Origin: Mycobacterium sp. URHD0025
GTDB taxonomy: Bacteria > Actinomycetota > Actinomycetes > Mycobacteriales > Mycobacteriaceae
NCBI RefSeq assembly: GCF_000426065.1
Contig: NZ_AUEQ01000010.1
Span: forward strand, 45,668 to 109,667
Direction of reading: 5' to 3'
DNA: 64,000 nt
The translations under genes and the position numbers were made by a program. The notes beneath the pieces are model-generated. The model saw only the letters and a program-made list of their open reading frames with translations. It did no database searches and was not told the origin of the DNA. Shown here piece after piece: positions 30,463 to 36,890 of this stretch (position 1 is the stretch's first letter; every line of letters begins with the position of its first letter).

Positions 30463-30830
30463 CATTCTGTATTCCGGTGGAGGCTGCGATCCTGATAAAT
30501 CGCAGCCTCCCCGACACATCGCACGCAGTTACTAACCGTGGGCAATTGGAATCAGCGCTGGCGCGGCCGATGCATACGTTCGGTGGCCAGCTGTTGTATC
30601 CCACGCTCATCGAACGGGCAGCTGCGTTGCTGCATGGAGTGGCAACGGCCCACGCATTTTTCGATGGGAACAAGCGGACGGCGTGGCTGAGCACAGCCAC
30701 TTACCTAGACCGCGAAGGTTCTCCGCTGCAAGGTATTCCGGACCTTGAGGTCGCTGACTTTGTGGTCGATGTGGTGGTAGGCAACATCGATCAGGGTAAT
30801 GCGGCGCTTTGGTTGCTTGACCGAACTTAG
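30459..30830 (+). CDS. Doc-type (Fic superfamily) toxin
   Basis: 123 residues. Seen: Doc pattern GQLESALARP, YPTLIERAAALLHGVATAHAFFDGNKRTAW, including the core HAFFDGNKRT (Doc form HxFxDGNK). Family knowledge: Doc phosphorylates EF-Tu and halts translation. The start is probably the TTG at 30459, overlapping the antitoxin stop; a GTG at 30477 is an alternative and would trim a weakly conserved N-terminus. No Phd antitoxin is present, so the Panacea gene is the partner. It converges on the integrase gene, one base between stops. Confidence 0.82.
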   Translation: MTFCIPVEAAILINRSLPDTSHAVTNRGQLESALARPMHTFGGQLLYPTLIERAAALLHGVATAHAFFDGNKRTAWLSTATYLDREGSPLQGIPDLEVADFVVDVVVGNIDQGNAALWLLDRT

Positions 30831-30831
30831 A

Positions 30832-32217
30832 TCAGTTATCGTTCGCGCTCGCGCGTGACCGGCCCAGCAGCGCATCGCCCGCCGACGCCAGCGCGTCGTC
30901 GTAGACGTGGCCGTACACCCGCAGCGTGATGGCCGGATCGTGGCCCAACCACTTGGCCGTGGCCGATGGTGTGGTGCCGCCGTCGAGCAGCATCGTGGCG
31001 GCGGTGTGCCGCACGTCGTGCAGCCGGATCACCGGTACCCCCGCAGCCACGCAGTGGGCGGCGAATGCCTTTGAGTACGTCTCGGGCCGGATGGGGGAGC
31101 CGTCCGCGTTGACGGCCACCAGACCGGTATCGGGCCAGCCGCCACCGAGTGCCAGGTGCTCCTCGGCCTGCCGGGTCTTGAAGGCCCGCAGCGCCGCCAG
31201 CACATCGCTGGGCATCGGCAGTGTCCGCGCCGAACGTGTCGACTTCGGCGCACCGGTCACCGTGCCACCGCCGACAACTACCCGCCCCTGAGCAATGGTG
31301 ATAGTCCCGGCGTCGTGGTCCACGTCCTCCCACCGCAGGCCCAGCACCTCCGACCGGCGCAGCCCGGCGAGCGTCAGAAGCCAGCACGCGGCCAGCCGGT
31401 CGTCGGCCACATGCGCGCGGAACGCCGCCGCCTGTTCTGGTGTCCACGTGGCCATCTCGGCGGCAGTCACCTTGGGCCGCTTGACCAGACGGGCGACGTT
31501 GCAGGCGACGAGCCCCTGGGCCATGGCGTCGTCCAATGCGGACGACAACACCACCAGCATCGTCACCACCGTGCGGGCGCTGACGCCACCGGCCACCTGT
31601 GGCCGTGCGGGATCGGCAGGCCGGGCGGCGGCGTACCGCCCACGCGCGGGCCGGATCACCTCACCCGATGCCACCAGGCGGGCGAGGGCCTTCTCGCCAG
31701 CGTTGCCGAATTCGGCGTACATGTCGCTGTAGCTGGCACCGTCGGGGCGCGCCCGCAGCCACGCCAGCACCTCGGCGCTGCGCCGCCCGCGCTTGTCCCG
31801 TTGGGCCACAGGCTGGCCCGCCATACGCAGCGTCACCAGGGCATCCAGGTCGGCGGTACGCAGCTGCTGCAAAGGGATCGAGCCCAGGTGCTCGATCACC
31901 GGTTTCAGCGCGAAGCGGTACCCGGCCAGCGTCACGGGCCGTACGTCGCGGCGGGAGTCCAGCCATCCGGCCAGGAACGCGCTCGTGGTGGTCTTGTCGC
32001 GCCGAACGAACGTGCCCGCCGCTACCTCGGTGGTGATGCGGCGCAGCTCCTTACGCGCCTCGGCCAGGGTGGGGTAGGTGAACCGTTGGCGTTCGCGGCT
32101 GCCATCGGGACGGATGTCGACATCGACGCGGAAGCGGTAGCTGACCGCGCCGTTCTTGGCGACGTTCTTGGTGATCGGCTCTGCCCGGCGGGTGCGCGCG
32201 GGCTGCTCGTTATTCAT
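30832..32217 (-). CDS. Tyrosine-type integrase with inserted domain
   Basis: 461 residues. Site-specific recombinase for integration and excision at tRNA-Val. Seen: N-terminal arm-binding region (to about 70), core-binding region (about 75-245), catalytic domain with Arg287 (LAGLRRSE), His400-xx-Arg403 (HDVRH), His426 (WLGH) and nucleophile Tyr435 (RVYGHVY). Residues about 133-213 interrupt the core-binding region with an extra Arg/Ala-rich segment resembling a winged helix (SAEVLAWLRARPDGASYSDMYAEF). ATG at 32217 overlaps the stop of the HTH gene (ATGA). Confidence 0.92.
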   Translation of the reverse strand: MNNEQPARTRRAEPITKNVAKNGAVSYRFRVDVDIRPDGSRERQRFTYPTLAEARKELRRITTEVAAGTFVRRDKTTTSAFLAGWLDSRRDVRPVTLAGYRFALKPVIEHLGSIPLQQLRTADLDALVTLRMAGQPVAQRDKRGRRSAEVLAWLRARPDGASYSDMYAEFGNAGEKALARLVASGEVIRPARGRYAAARPADPARPQVAGGVSARTVVTMLVVLSSALDDAMAQGLVACNVARLVKRPKVTAAEMATWTPEQAAAFRAHVADDRLAACWLLTLAGLRRSEVLGLRWEDVDHDAGTITIAQGRVVVGGGTVTGAPKSTRSARTLPMPSDVLAALRAFKTRQAEEHLALGGGWPDTGLVAVNADGSPIRPETYSKAFAAHCVAAGVPVIRLHDVRHTAATMLLDGGTTPSATAKWLGHDPAITLRVYGHVYDDALASAGDALLGRSRASANDN

Positions 32218-32786
32218 GACGGGTTGGCCTTCTTTGTGTTGGTGCTCCAGGCGCGAGGCAGGAAACCGAGTTCCTTGGCCTTGGCGATCCAGCGGTCCAG
32301 GGTGGGCAGAGACACCCCGAAGTAGTCGGCCACGTGTTCCCGTGGCGGCATCCCGATTTCGCGCGTGCCTTCGAGCAGTGCCGCGACCTGGCGGTAGTGC
32401 TCTGGTCCGAGATTGCGGCGGCGCTTGCCTGGTTCCAGGTCGGGCCGGGCCTGGCCGGTCGGGTCGAACAGGTCACCGGCATTGGCTACACCGTGCTCGG
32501 TCATCGAGATGAACTGTGCCGCCGCCTTGGCCAGCCGCCGAACCGGTATCTGGCGCACGGCAGCAGGGTCGATGTCGCCGCCGTCGTCGGTGGTTACCAT
32601 CCGCAGCTCCACCAGGCGCGGCGTTCCACCGGTGCGTTCGATACGCACCTGATAGCTGAAAGCGTGCCCGTACAAAGGGATTTCGATCAGGCCGTCATCG
32701 CTGCCGGGCTTACCGCTCACGCGCCGAATGTCACCGGCGAGCACGTCGCCCACGATGGGCGTAAAAGCAGGGTTATCAGAAGTCAC
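32214..32786 (-). CDS. HTH DNA-binding protein coupled to integrase
   Basis: 190 residues. The C-terminal half carries a helix-turn-helix (MPPREHVADYFGVSLPTLDRWIAKAKELGFLP); the N-terminal half is a beta-rich region without a recognised family. Such proteins precede integrase genes in many actinobacterial elements and are thought to regulate or assist recombination. Its stop overlaps the integrase start. It is divergent from the excisionase-like gene over a short AT-rich region with direct repeats, so it is a candidate lysogeny-type regulator. Confidence 0.7.
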   Translation of the reverse strand: MTSDNPAFTPIVGDVLAGDIRRVSGKPGSDDGLIEIPLYGHAFSYQVRIERTGGTPRLVELRMVTTDDGGDIDPAAVRQIPVRRLAKAAAQFISMTEHGVANAGDLFDPTGQARPDLEPGKRRRNLGPEHYRQVAALLEGTREIGMPPREHVADYFGVSLPTLDRWIAKAKELGFLPRAWSTNTKKANPS

Positions 32787-32792
32787 GCAAAC

Positions 32793-32815
32793 ATGATAAC
32801 GCTAATGATAGCTAA
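32793..32815. promoter_or_regulatory. Candidate operator at the divergent switch
   Basis: Directly repeated ATGATA(AC)GCTA, ATGATAGCTA motif in an AT-rich 69-base gap between the HTH gene and the excisionase-like gene. It sits just upstream of the HTH gene start. It is likely bound by the HTH or excisionase-like protein to set integration versus excision. Confidence 0.45.
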
Positions 32816-32855
32816 TCGCCTAGACTTTTATCACTACTTGAGCCACGCTAGGCAC

Positions 32856-33098
32856 ATGAGCAAGTTAGCTGACACCACACACAACAATCTGACACTGGAG
32901 AGCCTGCGCCAGGGGCCGCCGACCGTGAGCATCGACACGGCTGCCGAATACCTTGGTGTGTCGCGCGGTTTCGCGTACACGATGGCAAGGCAGGGGAATC
33001 TGCCGGTTATCCGGCTGAGCAACACGCGGATGCGCGTGCCCACGGTGAAGTTGCTGCGGATGCTTGAGGGCGATGACATCGCTGGGGGTGCCGAGTGA
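32856..33098 (+). CDS. Excisionase-like MerR/AlpA-type small HTH protein
   Basis: 80 residues. Seen: SIDTAAEYLGVSRGFAYTMARQGNLPVIRLSNTRMRVPTVKLLRML, the excisionase/DNA-binding helix-turn-helix with wing typical of Xis and AlpA proteins. ATG at 32856; a longer reading back to 32334 would run antisense through the HTH gene. First gene of the rightward small-gene chain; its TGA overlaps the next GTG. It would bend DNA at the att arms and favour excision. Confidence 0.8.
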   Translation: MSKLADTTHNNLTLESLRQGPPTVSIDTAAEYLGVSRGFAYTMARQGNLPVIRLSNTRMRVPTVKLLRMLEGDDIAGGAE

Positions 33099-33244
33099 GC
33101 ACGCCGACTGCCGACGCCGTGGCCGTCGATCCCGATTGGGTTGCCGCCCAGGTGGCCAAGTTCGATGCTGACGCGCTGAGGCGTGCGGGGGAGCTGCTGC
33201 TGGCCCTGGCGAGCAGCGCCGACGCCAAGGCAGGTACGGCGTGA
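33095..33244 (+). CDS. 49-residue small protein
   Basis: GTG start at 33095 overlapping the excisionase-like stop (GTGA), and its own TGA at 33242-33244 overlaps the next GTG. Sequence is Ala/Asp-rich and helical (PDWVAAQVAKFDADALRRAGELLLALASSADAK). No family recognised. The double overlap argues that it is a real link in a coupled cascade. Confidence 0.55.
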   Translation: MSTPTADAVAVDPDWVAAQVAKFDADALRRAGELLLALASSADAKAGTA

Positions 33245-33456
33245 GCTTGTACGACTACCGCGCGTCCCAGCCGATCAGCGCTATCGACACGCCGTTCTAC
33301 GCGCTGCTCATGGCGGCAATTCGCAAGGCCGACAGCCAGAACGCCGCGCGGCTGCGCATGGCTTTTCCGCACATCCATGCGGAGTTTCAGGCCCGCTACA
33401 ACGCGCCGGGCGGCGTGCTGCCCGATGACCCCGAGGCCGGGGGCGGTGCGGCGTGA
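33241..33456 (+). CDS. 71-residue small protein
   Basis: GTG start at 33241 overlapping the previous stop. Mixed helical sequence with several aromatic residues (SLYDYRASQPISAIDTPFYALLMAAIRKAD, then AFPHIHAEFQARYNAP). No family recognised. It resembles the short conserved genes seen near the excisionase of actinobacterial integrated elements, but the function cannot be named. Confidence 0.6.
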   Translation: MSLYDYRASQPISAIDTPFYALLMAAIRKADSQNAARLRMAFPHIHAEFQARYNAPGGVLPDDPEAGGGAA

Positions 33457-33491
33457 GGCACCCAAACCCGACCGACTTCGTGGAGCGGTAA
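33453..33491 (+). CDS. Possible 12-residue coupled peptide
   Basis: GTG at 33453 overlaps the preceding TGA and opens the frame MRHPNPTDFVER before TAA. Only its overlap with the upstream gene supports it. The 104 bases that follow hold no gene that can be supported; they end in the strong GAGAGGAGG site of the next short gene and may contain a promoter. Confidence 0.25.
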   Translation: MRHPNPTDFVER

Positions 33492-33595
33492 TGACCACGT
33501 AACTCCCTGGGGTGCAAGAGAATACCTACCGATGTCGGATAACTCAGTTCTGCACGGTCGTGTGCTCTAGTTGCTCATACCGAGAGGAGGTCGCC

Positions 33596-33658
33596 ATGGC
33601 CGACACCACCACCGGCAATGACCGGCTCATCTCACTGCGCACGGCCCGGTGCGGGTGA
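33596..33658 (+). CDS. Possible 20-residue leader peptide
   Basis: ATG at 33596 behind an excellent ribosome site (GAGAGGAGG, six bases upstream) opens MADTTTGNDRLISLRTARCG, and its TGA overlaps the next GTG. Too short to judge by composition. It may be a leader that couples translation of the following gene. Confidence 0.4.
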   Translation: MADTTTGNDRLISLRTARCG

Positions 33659-33981
33659 CTGGCTGGCCACCCAAGGGCACCGACCGGGGCAAGGGCGATG
33701 CGGTAGCACGGGCCACCGGACTGCTGGCGGCGCTCGAGACCGGCCGCGCTCGGGTGGCTGGCTACCTCCCCGACTTCGAGGCCCAGGCGTGCGCCTGGGA
33801 GGCCGGGCAGCACCAGCCCGACCGGGTGGCTGCGGCGGTGGTTGCGTATGACGTTCTGGCGCACAGCGCCGGGGCCGAAATCCACTTCGCGACACCGCTG
33901 GACGCCGCCCGCCGTGCCCGCGAAGGCAAGCTTGGCCCGCCGCCTGCCTGGCTGACCCGGCGCGTGGGTGGTGGCGCGTGA
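33655..33981 (+). CDS. 108-residue protein of unknown function
   Basis: GTG at 33655 overlaps the leader stop; a GTG six bases earlier (33649) is in the same frame. Helical, basic at both ends (TGWPPKGTDRGKGDAVARATGLL ... AREGKLGPPPAWLTRRV). No recognised family. Its TGA at 33979-33981 overlaps the start of the next gene. Confidence 0.6.
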   Translation: MTGWPPKGTDRGKGDAVARATGLLAALETGRARVAGYLPDFEAQACAWEAGQHQPDRVAAAVVAYDVLAHSAGAEIHFATPLDAARRAREGKLGPPPAWLTRRVGGGA

Positions 33982-34316
33982 TGACCGCCGCCGATACCTG
34001 CCACAGCCCCAACGGTTCCGGTGGCCGGTTGGCCCAGTTGGGCCGCGCGAAGTTGTGTACCGACATGACGACACCTGCCGCGCCCGAACAGCTGGTCGGC
34101 TGCCAATGTGCGCGGTGCGCCCCACCGTGCTGGACGGCTGCCGAGGCCGAGGCCGCTGTCCGGCACCTGAGCAACCGTCAGGCCGTGGACTACGCACTGG
34201 AGCGGGTAGCGGTGTCGTCGTTCACCAGCTGTGACGACTGCGGCGCATGGGTACCGACGCTGATCCGCGTCGAGACCACCAGCGGCGTCGTGGTGCCGTT
34301 GCCGGTGGGCGGCTGA
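33978..34316 (+). CDS. Small cysteine-rich protein, possible zinc binder
   Basis: 112 residues from GTG 33978 (ATG at 33981 is in frame). Seen: CQCARCAPPC near the middle and CDDCGAW later, spacing that suits a zinc-binding knuckle. It may be a small DNA- or RNA-binding regulator of the element. It ends seven bases from the stop of the convergent 391-residue gene. Confidence 0.55.
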   Translation: MMTAADTCHSPNGSGGRLAQLGRAKLCTDMTTPAAPEQLVGCQCARCAPPCWTAAEAEAAVRHLSNRQAVDYALERVAVSSFTSCDDCGAWVPTLIRVETTSGVVVPLPVGG

Positions 34317-34323
34317 CCGGCGC

Positions 34324-35499
34324 TCATCCGCGCTGGAAGCCGCGCGGTGTGATCGGCAGGTAGGACAGCGCGCCAGTCGAGTGAAGCTGGCGGTCCCGCT
34401 CACGGGCAGGCAGGGCGACAGGCCGCAGTTCGACGGCTGCTGCTGCTGCCGCTGACATCGACCATTCCCGAGGGATGTCGTACCCGACAATCCGATGTGC
34501 GGTGCCGCCCACGGTGCCGTCAGGTTCCAACTTGATCAGCTCATGGACCTCGCGCTTGAGGTGGTTCGCCGCGTCCATGGTGGTGGCGTACACCGCCATC
34601 TCGACAGCGGCCTTGCTGACGTAGTTGATGGTCCCGCTCGCGCCGAGGTAGCGGCGACGGGCGACGTCCCACAACGAGTCGAGCGCCCTGGTGATCAGCA
34701 CCGAAACCGACACCTCCCGTCCAGGATTGGAGTCCTCCATGGTGAGCCACCATTGCGGCTCGGTCTTGGGCGCGTTCGGGTAGGCCGACTTGTGAAGGTA
34801 GACGTGGGTCGGGCCTTCGTGCATGGTGACGGGCTCACCGTTCATCGGCTGCCAGGTAACTTTCGCGCCGTCGTCGCCAACCGCGACCGCACTCACGCCG
34901 TGTTTCACGGCGTTGTAGAGAAAAGCATCACCGAGTACTCGGTGGGCGGCGTCGACCAGCAGCATCTCCAGGCCGTCAACGGCGTCCTCGAACTCGTCAT
35001 TTGTGAGCTGAATGACCGAGTCCACTCGGCTGATGCCACCCAGGAACACGGTGGCGATGGCCTCCCGGTCGAACCCGTTTTTCAGCTTCGCCGCGACGTG
35101 CTCCTTGAACTCCGCGAAGGTCATCGAGGCTGACAGCCCGAGCCAGGGACACTCAGGGTGCTCGATGTGCGCGAGAAACATGCGAAGCAGCGTCTCGGAG
35201 GCGTGGTTGGCGATCATCACCGCCTCCATGCGGATGTACCGATCCCGTGCCGCCAACGAGGGGGGCACCATCGAACCGAAGTGCGCCGCTCCGATGAGTT
35301 TGTCAGCGGCGAAGACCGGGGCAAGCTGCTCGTCGGTTCCCGCCATCAGCGACAGCGACTCGATCCGCATCTTGATGAACTCAGCCGGGTCGGCGGTGTA
35401 GAGCACGGCATTCAACTCTGGGAACTGGGCGGGATTGAGCAGACGTCCCTTCGGATCGTTCTTCTCCCACGGCTTCGCTCCACCTCGGTACTTGCCCAT
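34324..35499 (-). CDS. 391-residue protein of unknown function at the right attachment end
   Basis: ATG at 35499 (MGKYRGGAKPWEKNDPKGRL); the frame stays open upstream to 35721, but that part is unlike protein and runs into repeats. Mostly helical, no signal peptide or membrane span, no recognised motif. Features include MIANHASETLLRMFLAHIEHPECPW, a central acidic stretch with HRVLGDAFLYNAVKHG, and an Ala-rich end. The HEPN-like flavour is only an impression. Its position beside attR, alone and opposed to the core genes, is where cargo such as anti-phage genes usually sits. Confidence 0.65.
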   Translation of the reverse strand: MGKYRGGAKPWEKNDPKGRLLNPAQFPELNAVLYTADPAEFIKMRIESLSLMAGTDEQLAPVFAADKLIGAAHFGSMVPPSLAARDRYIRMEAVMIANHASETLLRMFLAHIEHPECPWLGLSASMTFAEFKEHVAAKLKNGFDREAIATVFLGGISRVDSVIQLTNDEFEDAVDGLEMLLVDAAHRVLGDAFLYNAVKHGVSAVAVGDDGAKVTWQPMNGEPVTMHEGPTHVYLHKSAYPNAPKTEPQWWLTMEDSNPGREVSVSVLITRALDSLWDVARRRYLGASGTINYVSKAAVEMAVYATTMDAANHLKREVHELIKLEPDGTVGGTAHRIVGYDIPREWSMSAAAAAAVELRPVALPARERDRQLHSTGALSYLPITPRGFQRG

Positions 35500-35586
35500 G
35501 TGCCGCAGTCTAGGAAGGGCCTCGGACAAGCAGGGTGTCGTCGGGCCGTAGGTGCAGTCGAACGCCTGATCGAGTGAACCCCCCGC

Positions 35587-35605
35587 TGGGCCAAAAATGG
35601 GCCAA
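35587..35605 (+). repeat. Right arm-type repeat pair
   Basis: Two copies of TGGGCCAA spaced by AAA, 118 bases inside the right core, matching the left pair at 29797 in sequence, order and orientation. Likely integrase arm sites. Confidence 0.6.
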
Positions 35606-35626
35606 CACACACAACAACGGGCCGAC

Positions 35627-35690
35627 ACGAGACGGCACGACAAATACGAAACATGATGTGCCGGAGGGAATCTCGTAAACGAGACGGCAC
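35627..35690. repeat. Repeats upstream of the 391-residue gene
   Basis: ACGAGACGGCAC occurs at 35627-35638 and 35679-35690. Between them lies an inverted copy split by seven bases (GTGCCG at 35658, TCTCGT at 35671). They fall between the gene start and attR, so they may be regulator-binding sites or further recombination arm sites. Confidence 0.5.
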
Positions 35691-35722
35691 AGCAAAACAC
35701 CAGGTAAACAGTTCGACACACA

Positions 35723-35767
35723 TTTACACACCAGCGGTCGGCGGTTCGATACCGTCCGCGCCCACCA
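35723..35767 (+). repeat. Right attachment core (attR)
   Basis: Perfect 45-base copy of the tRNA-Val 3' part. Only the 3' half of the tRNA is present, so it is not a second gene. The resumed chromosome begins here: the next gene's stop is 15 bases away. Confidence 0.9.
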
Positions 35768-35782
35768 TCGAAATTCCCGGTC

Positions 35783-36310
35783 CTAGGACCACACCGCCTT
35801 CGCGCGCTTCAGCGCGAGCTCCTGGCCGCGCATGGCGGTGTCGCCCCAGCACGACGGGCTGTCCTCGGAGAACTTCATGTTGACGAATCCCGTGAGATCG
35901 GGCCGGATCACGTACTTGAACGGCACCGGGCCCGTCTTGTCCTGAATGCTGCCGGCCCGGCACTGCACCCCGGGGTTGACGCGCTCACCGACCCACGCAC
36001 CCCTGTGTCGATCCGCGGCGGAATCCCACGCCAAGTCCAGCTGCCAGGCACCCTCAGGGGCCGGCGAGTCCACGCGCAAGCACTGTGGTCCGCAGTTCGA
36101 CAGCATCCAGTCGTAGGGCTGGGATGCAGCGTGGCCTGAGGTCTCGGTGACGGTGTAGACGCCGGGGCGGGGCAGCGGCGGAGCCGGTGGCTCCGGGGCC
36201 CCCACAGGCGGGCCGGAAGCCCGAAGGCCGCCAAGGGCGAATCCGATTGCCAGCGAAACGGCAACCAGGACAATGGCGTCTTTCAAAAGGGGACCTCCGC
36301 GTCGGATCAT
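35783..36310 (-). CDS. Membrane-anchored or exported protein of unknown function
   Basis: 175 residues from ATG 36310 (MIRRGGPLLKDAIVLVAVSLAIGFALGG); an in-frame start at 36343 would add 11. One N-terminal hydrophobic helix, uncleaved anchor or signal, followed by a Pro-rich linker and a domain with four cysteines (SNCGPQCLRV, VQCRAG, PSCWGD). Resembles small mycobacterial envelope proteins; no named family. It converges on the tRNA-Val/attR site. Confidence 0.6.
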   Translation of the reverse strand: MIRRGGPLLKDAIVLVAVSLAIGFALGGLRASGPPVGAPEPPAPPLPRPGVYTVTETSGHAASQPYDWMLSNCGPQCLRVDSPAPEGAWQLDLAWDSAADRHRGAWVGERVNPGVQCRAGSIQDKTGPVPFKYVIRPDLTGFVNMKFSEDSPSCWGDTAMRGQELALKRAKAVWS

Positions 36311-36349
36311 ATCCGCGGAATCGGGGGTGTCCTGCCGCACCACCCGAAT

Positions 36350-36742
36350 TCAGTTCCCGGCGAAGAACTCCAGGGCGATGCCGTCGGGATCGCGGAAACT
36401 GAGCCCTGATCCGTAGGGGGCGTCGACGATGCCGCCGTGAGCGATGCCCAGGCCGTCGAGTTTGTCCACCCAGGTCTGGAGATCCGCACGCGACGCACAG
36501 CCGAACCCGACGTGGTCCAGCCCCACCCGGAACTCGCTGAAACGTTCATCGGGCGCCGGATCCCGGTGCTGATGGATGCCGAACAGGGTGCCGTTGTCCA
36601 ACAGCCACACCAGGTGATGGAAGCCGGCGTCGGTGTCCTCGTCCAGCACCGGATCGGCGCCGAACAGCGTGCGGTACCACGGCCCGCTGACCGCCAGATC
36701 CCGGACCGTGACGGCCACGTGAGCCAGTGCTGGGAATGTCAT
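36350..36742 (-). CDS. VOC (glyoxalase/bleomycin resistance) family protein
   Basis: 130 residues. Two beta-alpha-beta-beta-beta modules of the vicinal oxygen chelate fold; seen His in ALAHVAVTVRDL, His in GLDHVGFG and Glu in GIALEFFAGN, the usual metal ligands. Might be a dioxygenase, isomerase or binding protein. ATG at 36742 follows CAGGAGGCG. A longer frame to 36844 has no ribosome site and is rejected. Confidence 0.8.
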   Translation of the reverse strand: MTFPALAHVAVTVRDLAVSGPWYRTLFGADPVLDEDTDAGFHHLVWLLDNGTLFGIHQHRDPAPDERFSEFRVGLDHVGFGCASRADLQTWVDKLDGLGIAHGGIVDAPYGSGLSFRDPDGIALEFFAGN

Positions 36743-36890
36743 CTTCGCCTCCTGATCAGACCACTCGATTGCCGAAGTGGTCACGGATCCGCATGTCCCA
36801 CAGATACAGCTGGTAGCCGAACCGTCCCGGGCGTCGCGGTGCACCCAGCCTCATGACTGCGAGTAGATCACCTCATGAGACGCTGCCGGG

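Larger units (their letters stand above)
29693..35767. mobile_element. Compact tRNA-Val integrative element (~6.0 kb)
   Basis: Bounded by a perfect 45-base direct repeat, the left copy being the 3' part of the tRNA-Val gene. Contents: PanA-type antitoxin with Doc toxin, tyrosine integrase, HTH protein, excisionase-like protein, a run of very small genes, and an unrecognised 391-residue protein at the right end. No capsid, terminase, replication or conjugation gene was recognised, so it is either a phage-satellite-like island or a decayed prophage. The excised circle would be 6,030 bases. Several genes look less GC-rich than the backbone. Confidence 0.85.

Noticed and set aside
35500..35721. 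N-terminal extension of the 391-residue element gene
   Set aside because: The extra 74 codons are Cys-rich and irregular and cross the repeat region; the ATG at 35499 opens normal protein-like sequence.
35723..35767. Second tRNA-Val gene
   Set aside because: Only the 3' half of the tRNA is present; it is the right attachment copy.
29693..35767. Actinomycete integrative and conjugative element or full prophage
   Set aside because: No TraB-like translocase, replication protein, terminase, capsid or tail gene could be seen.
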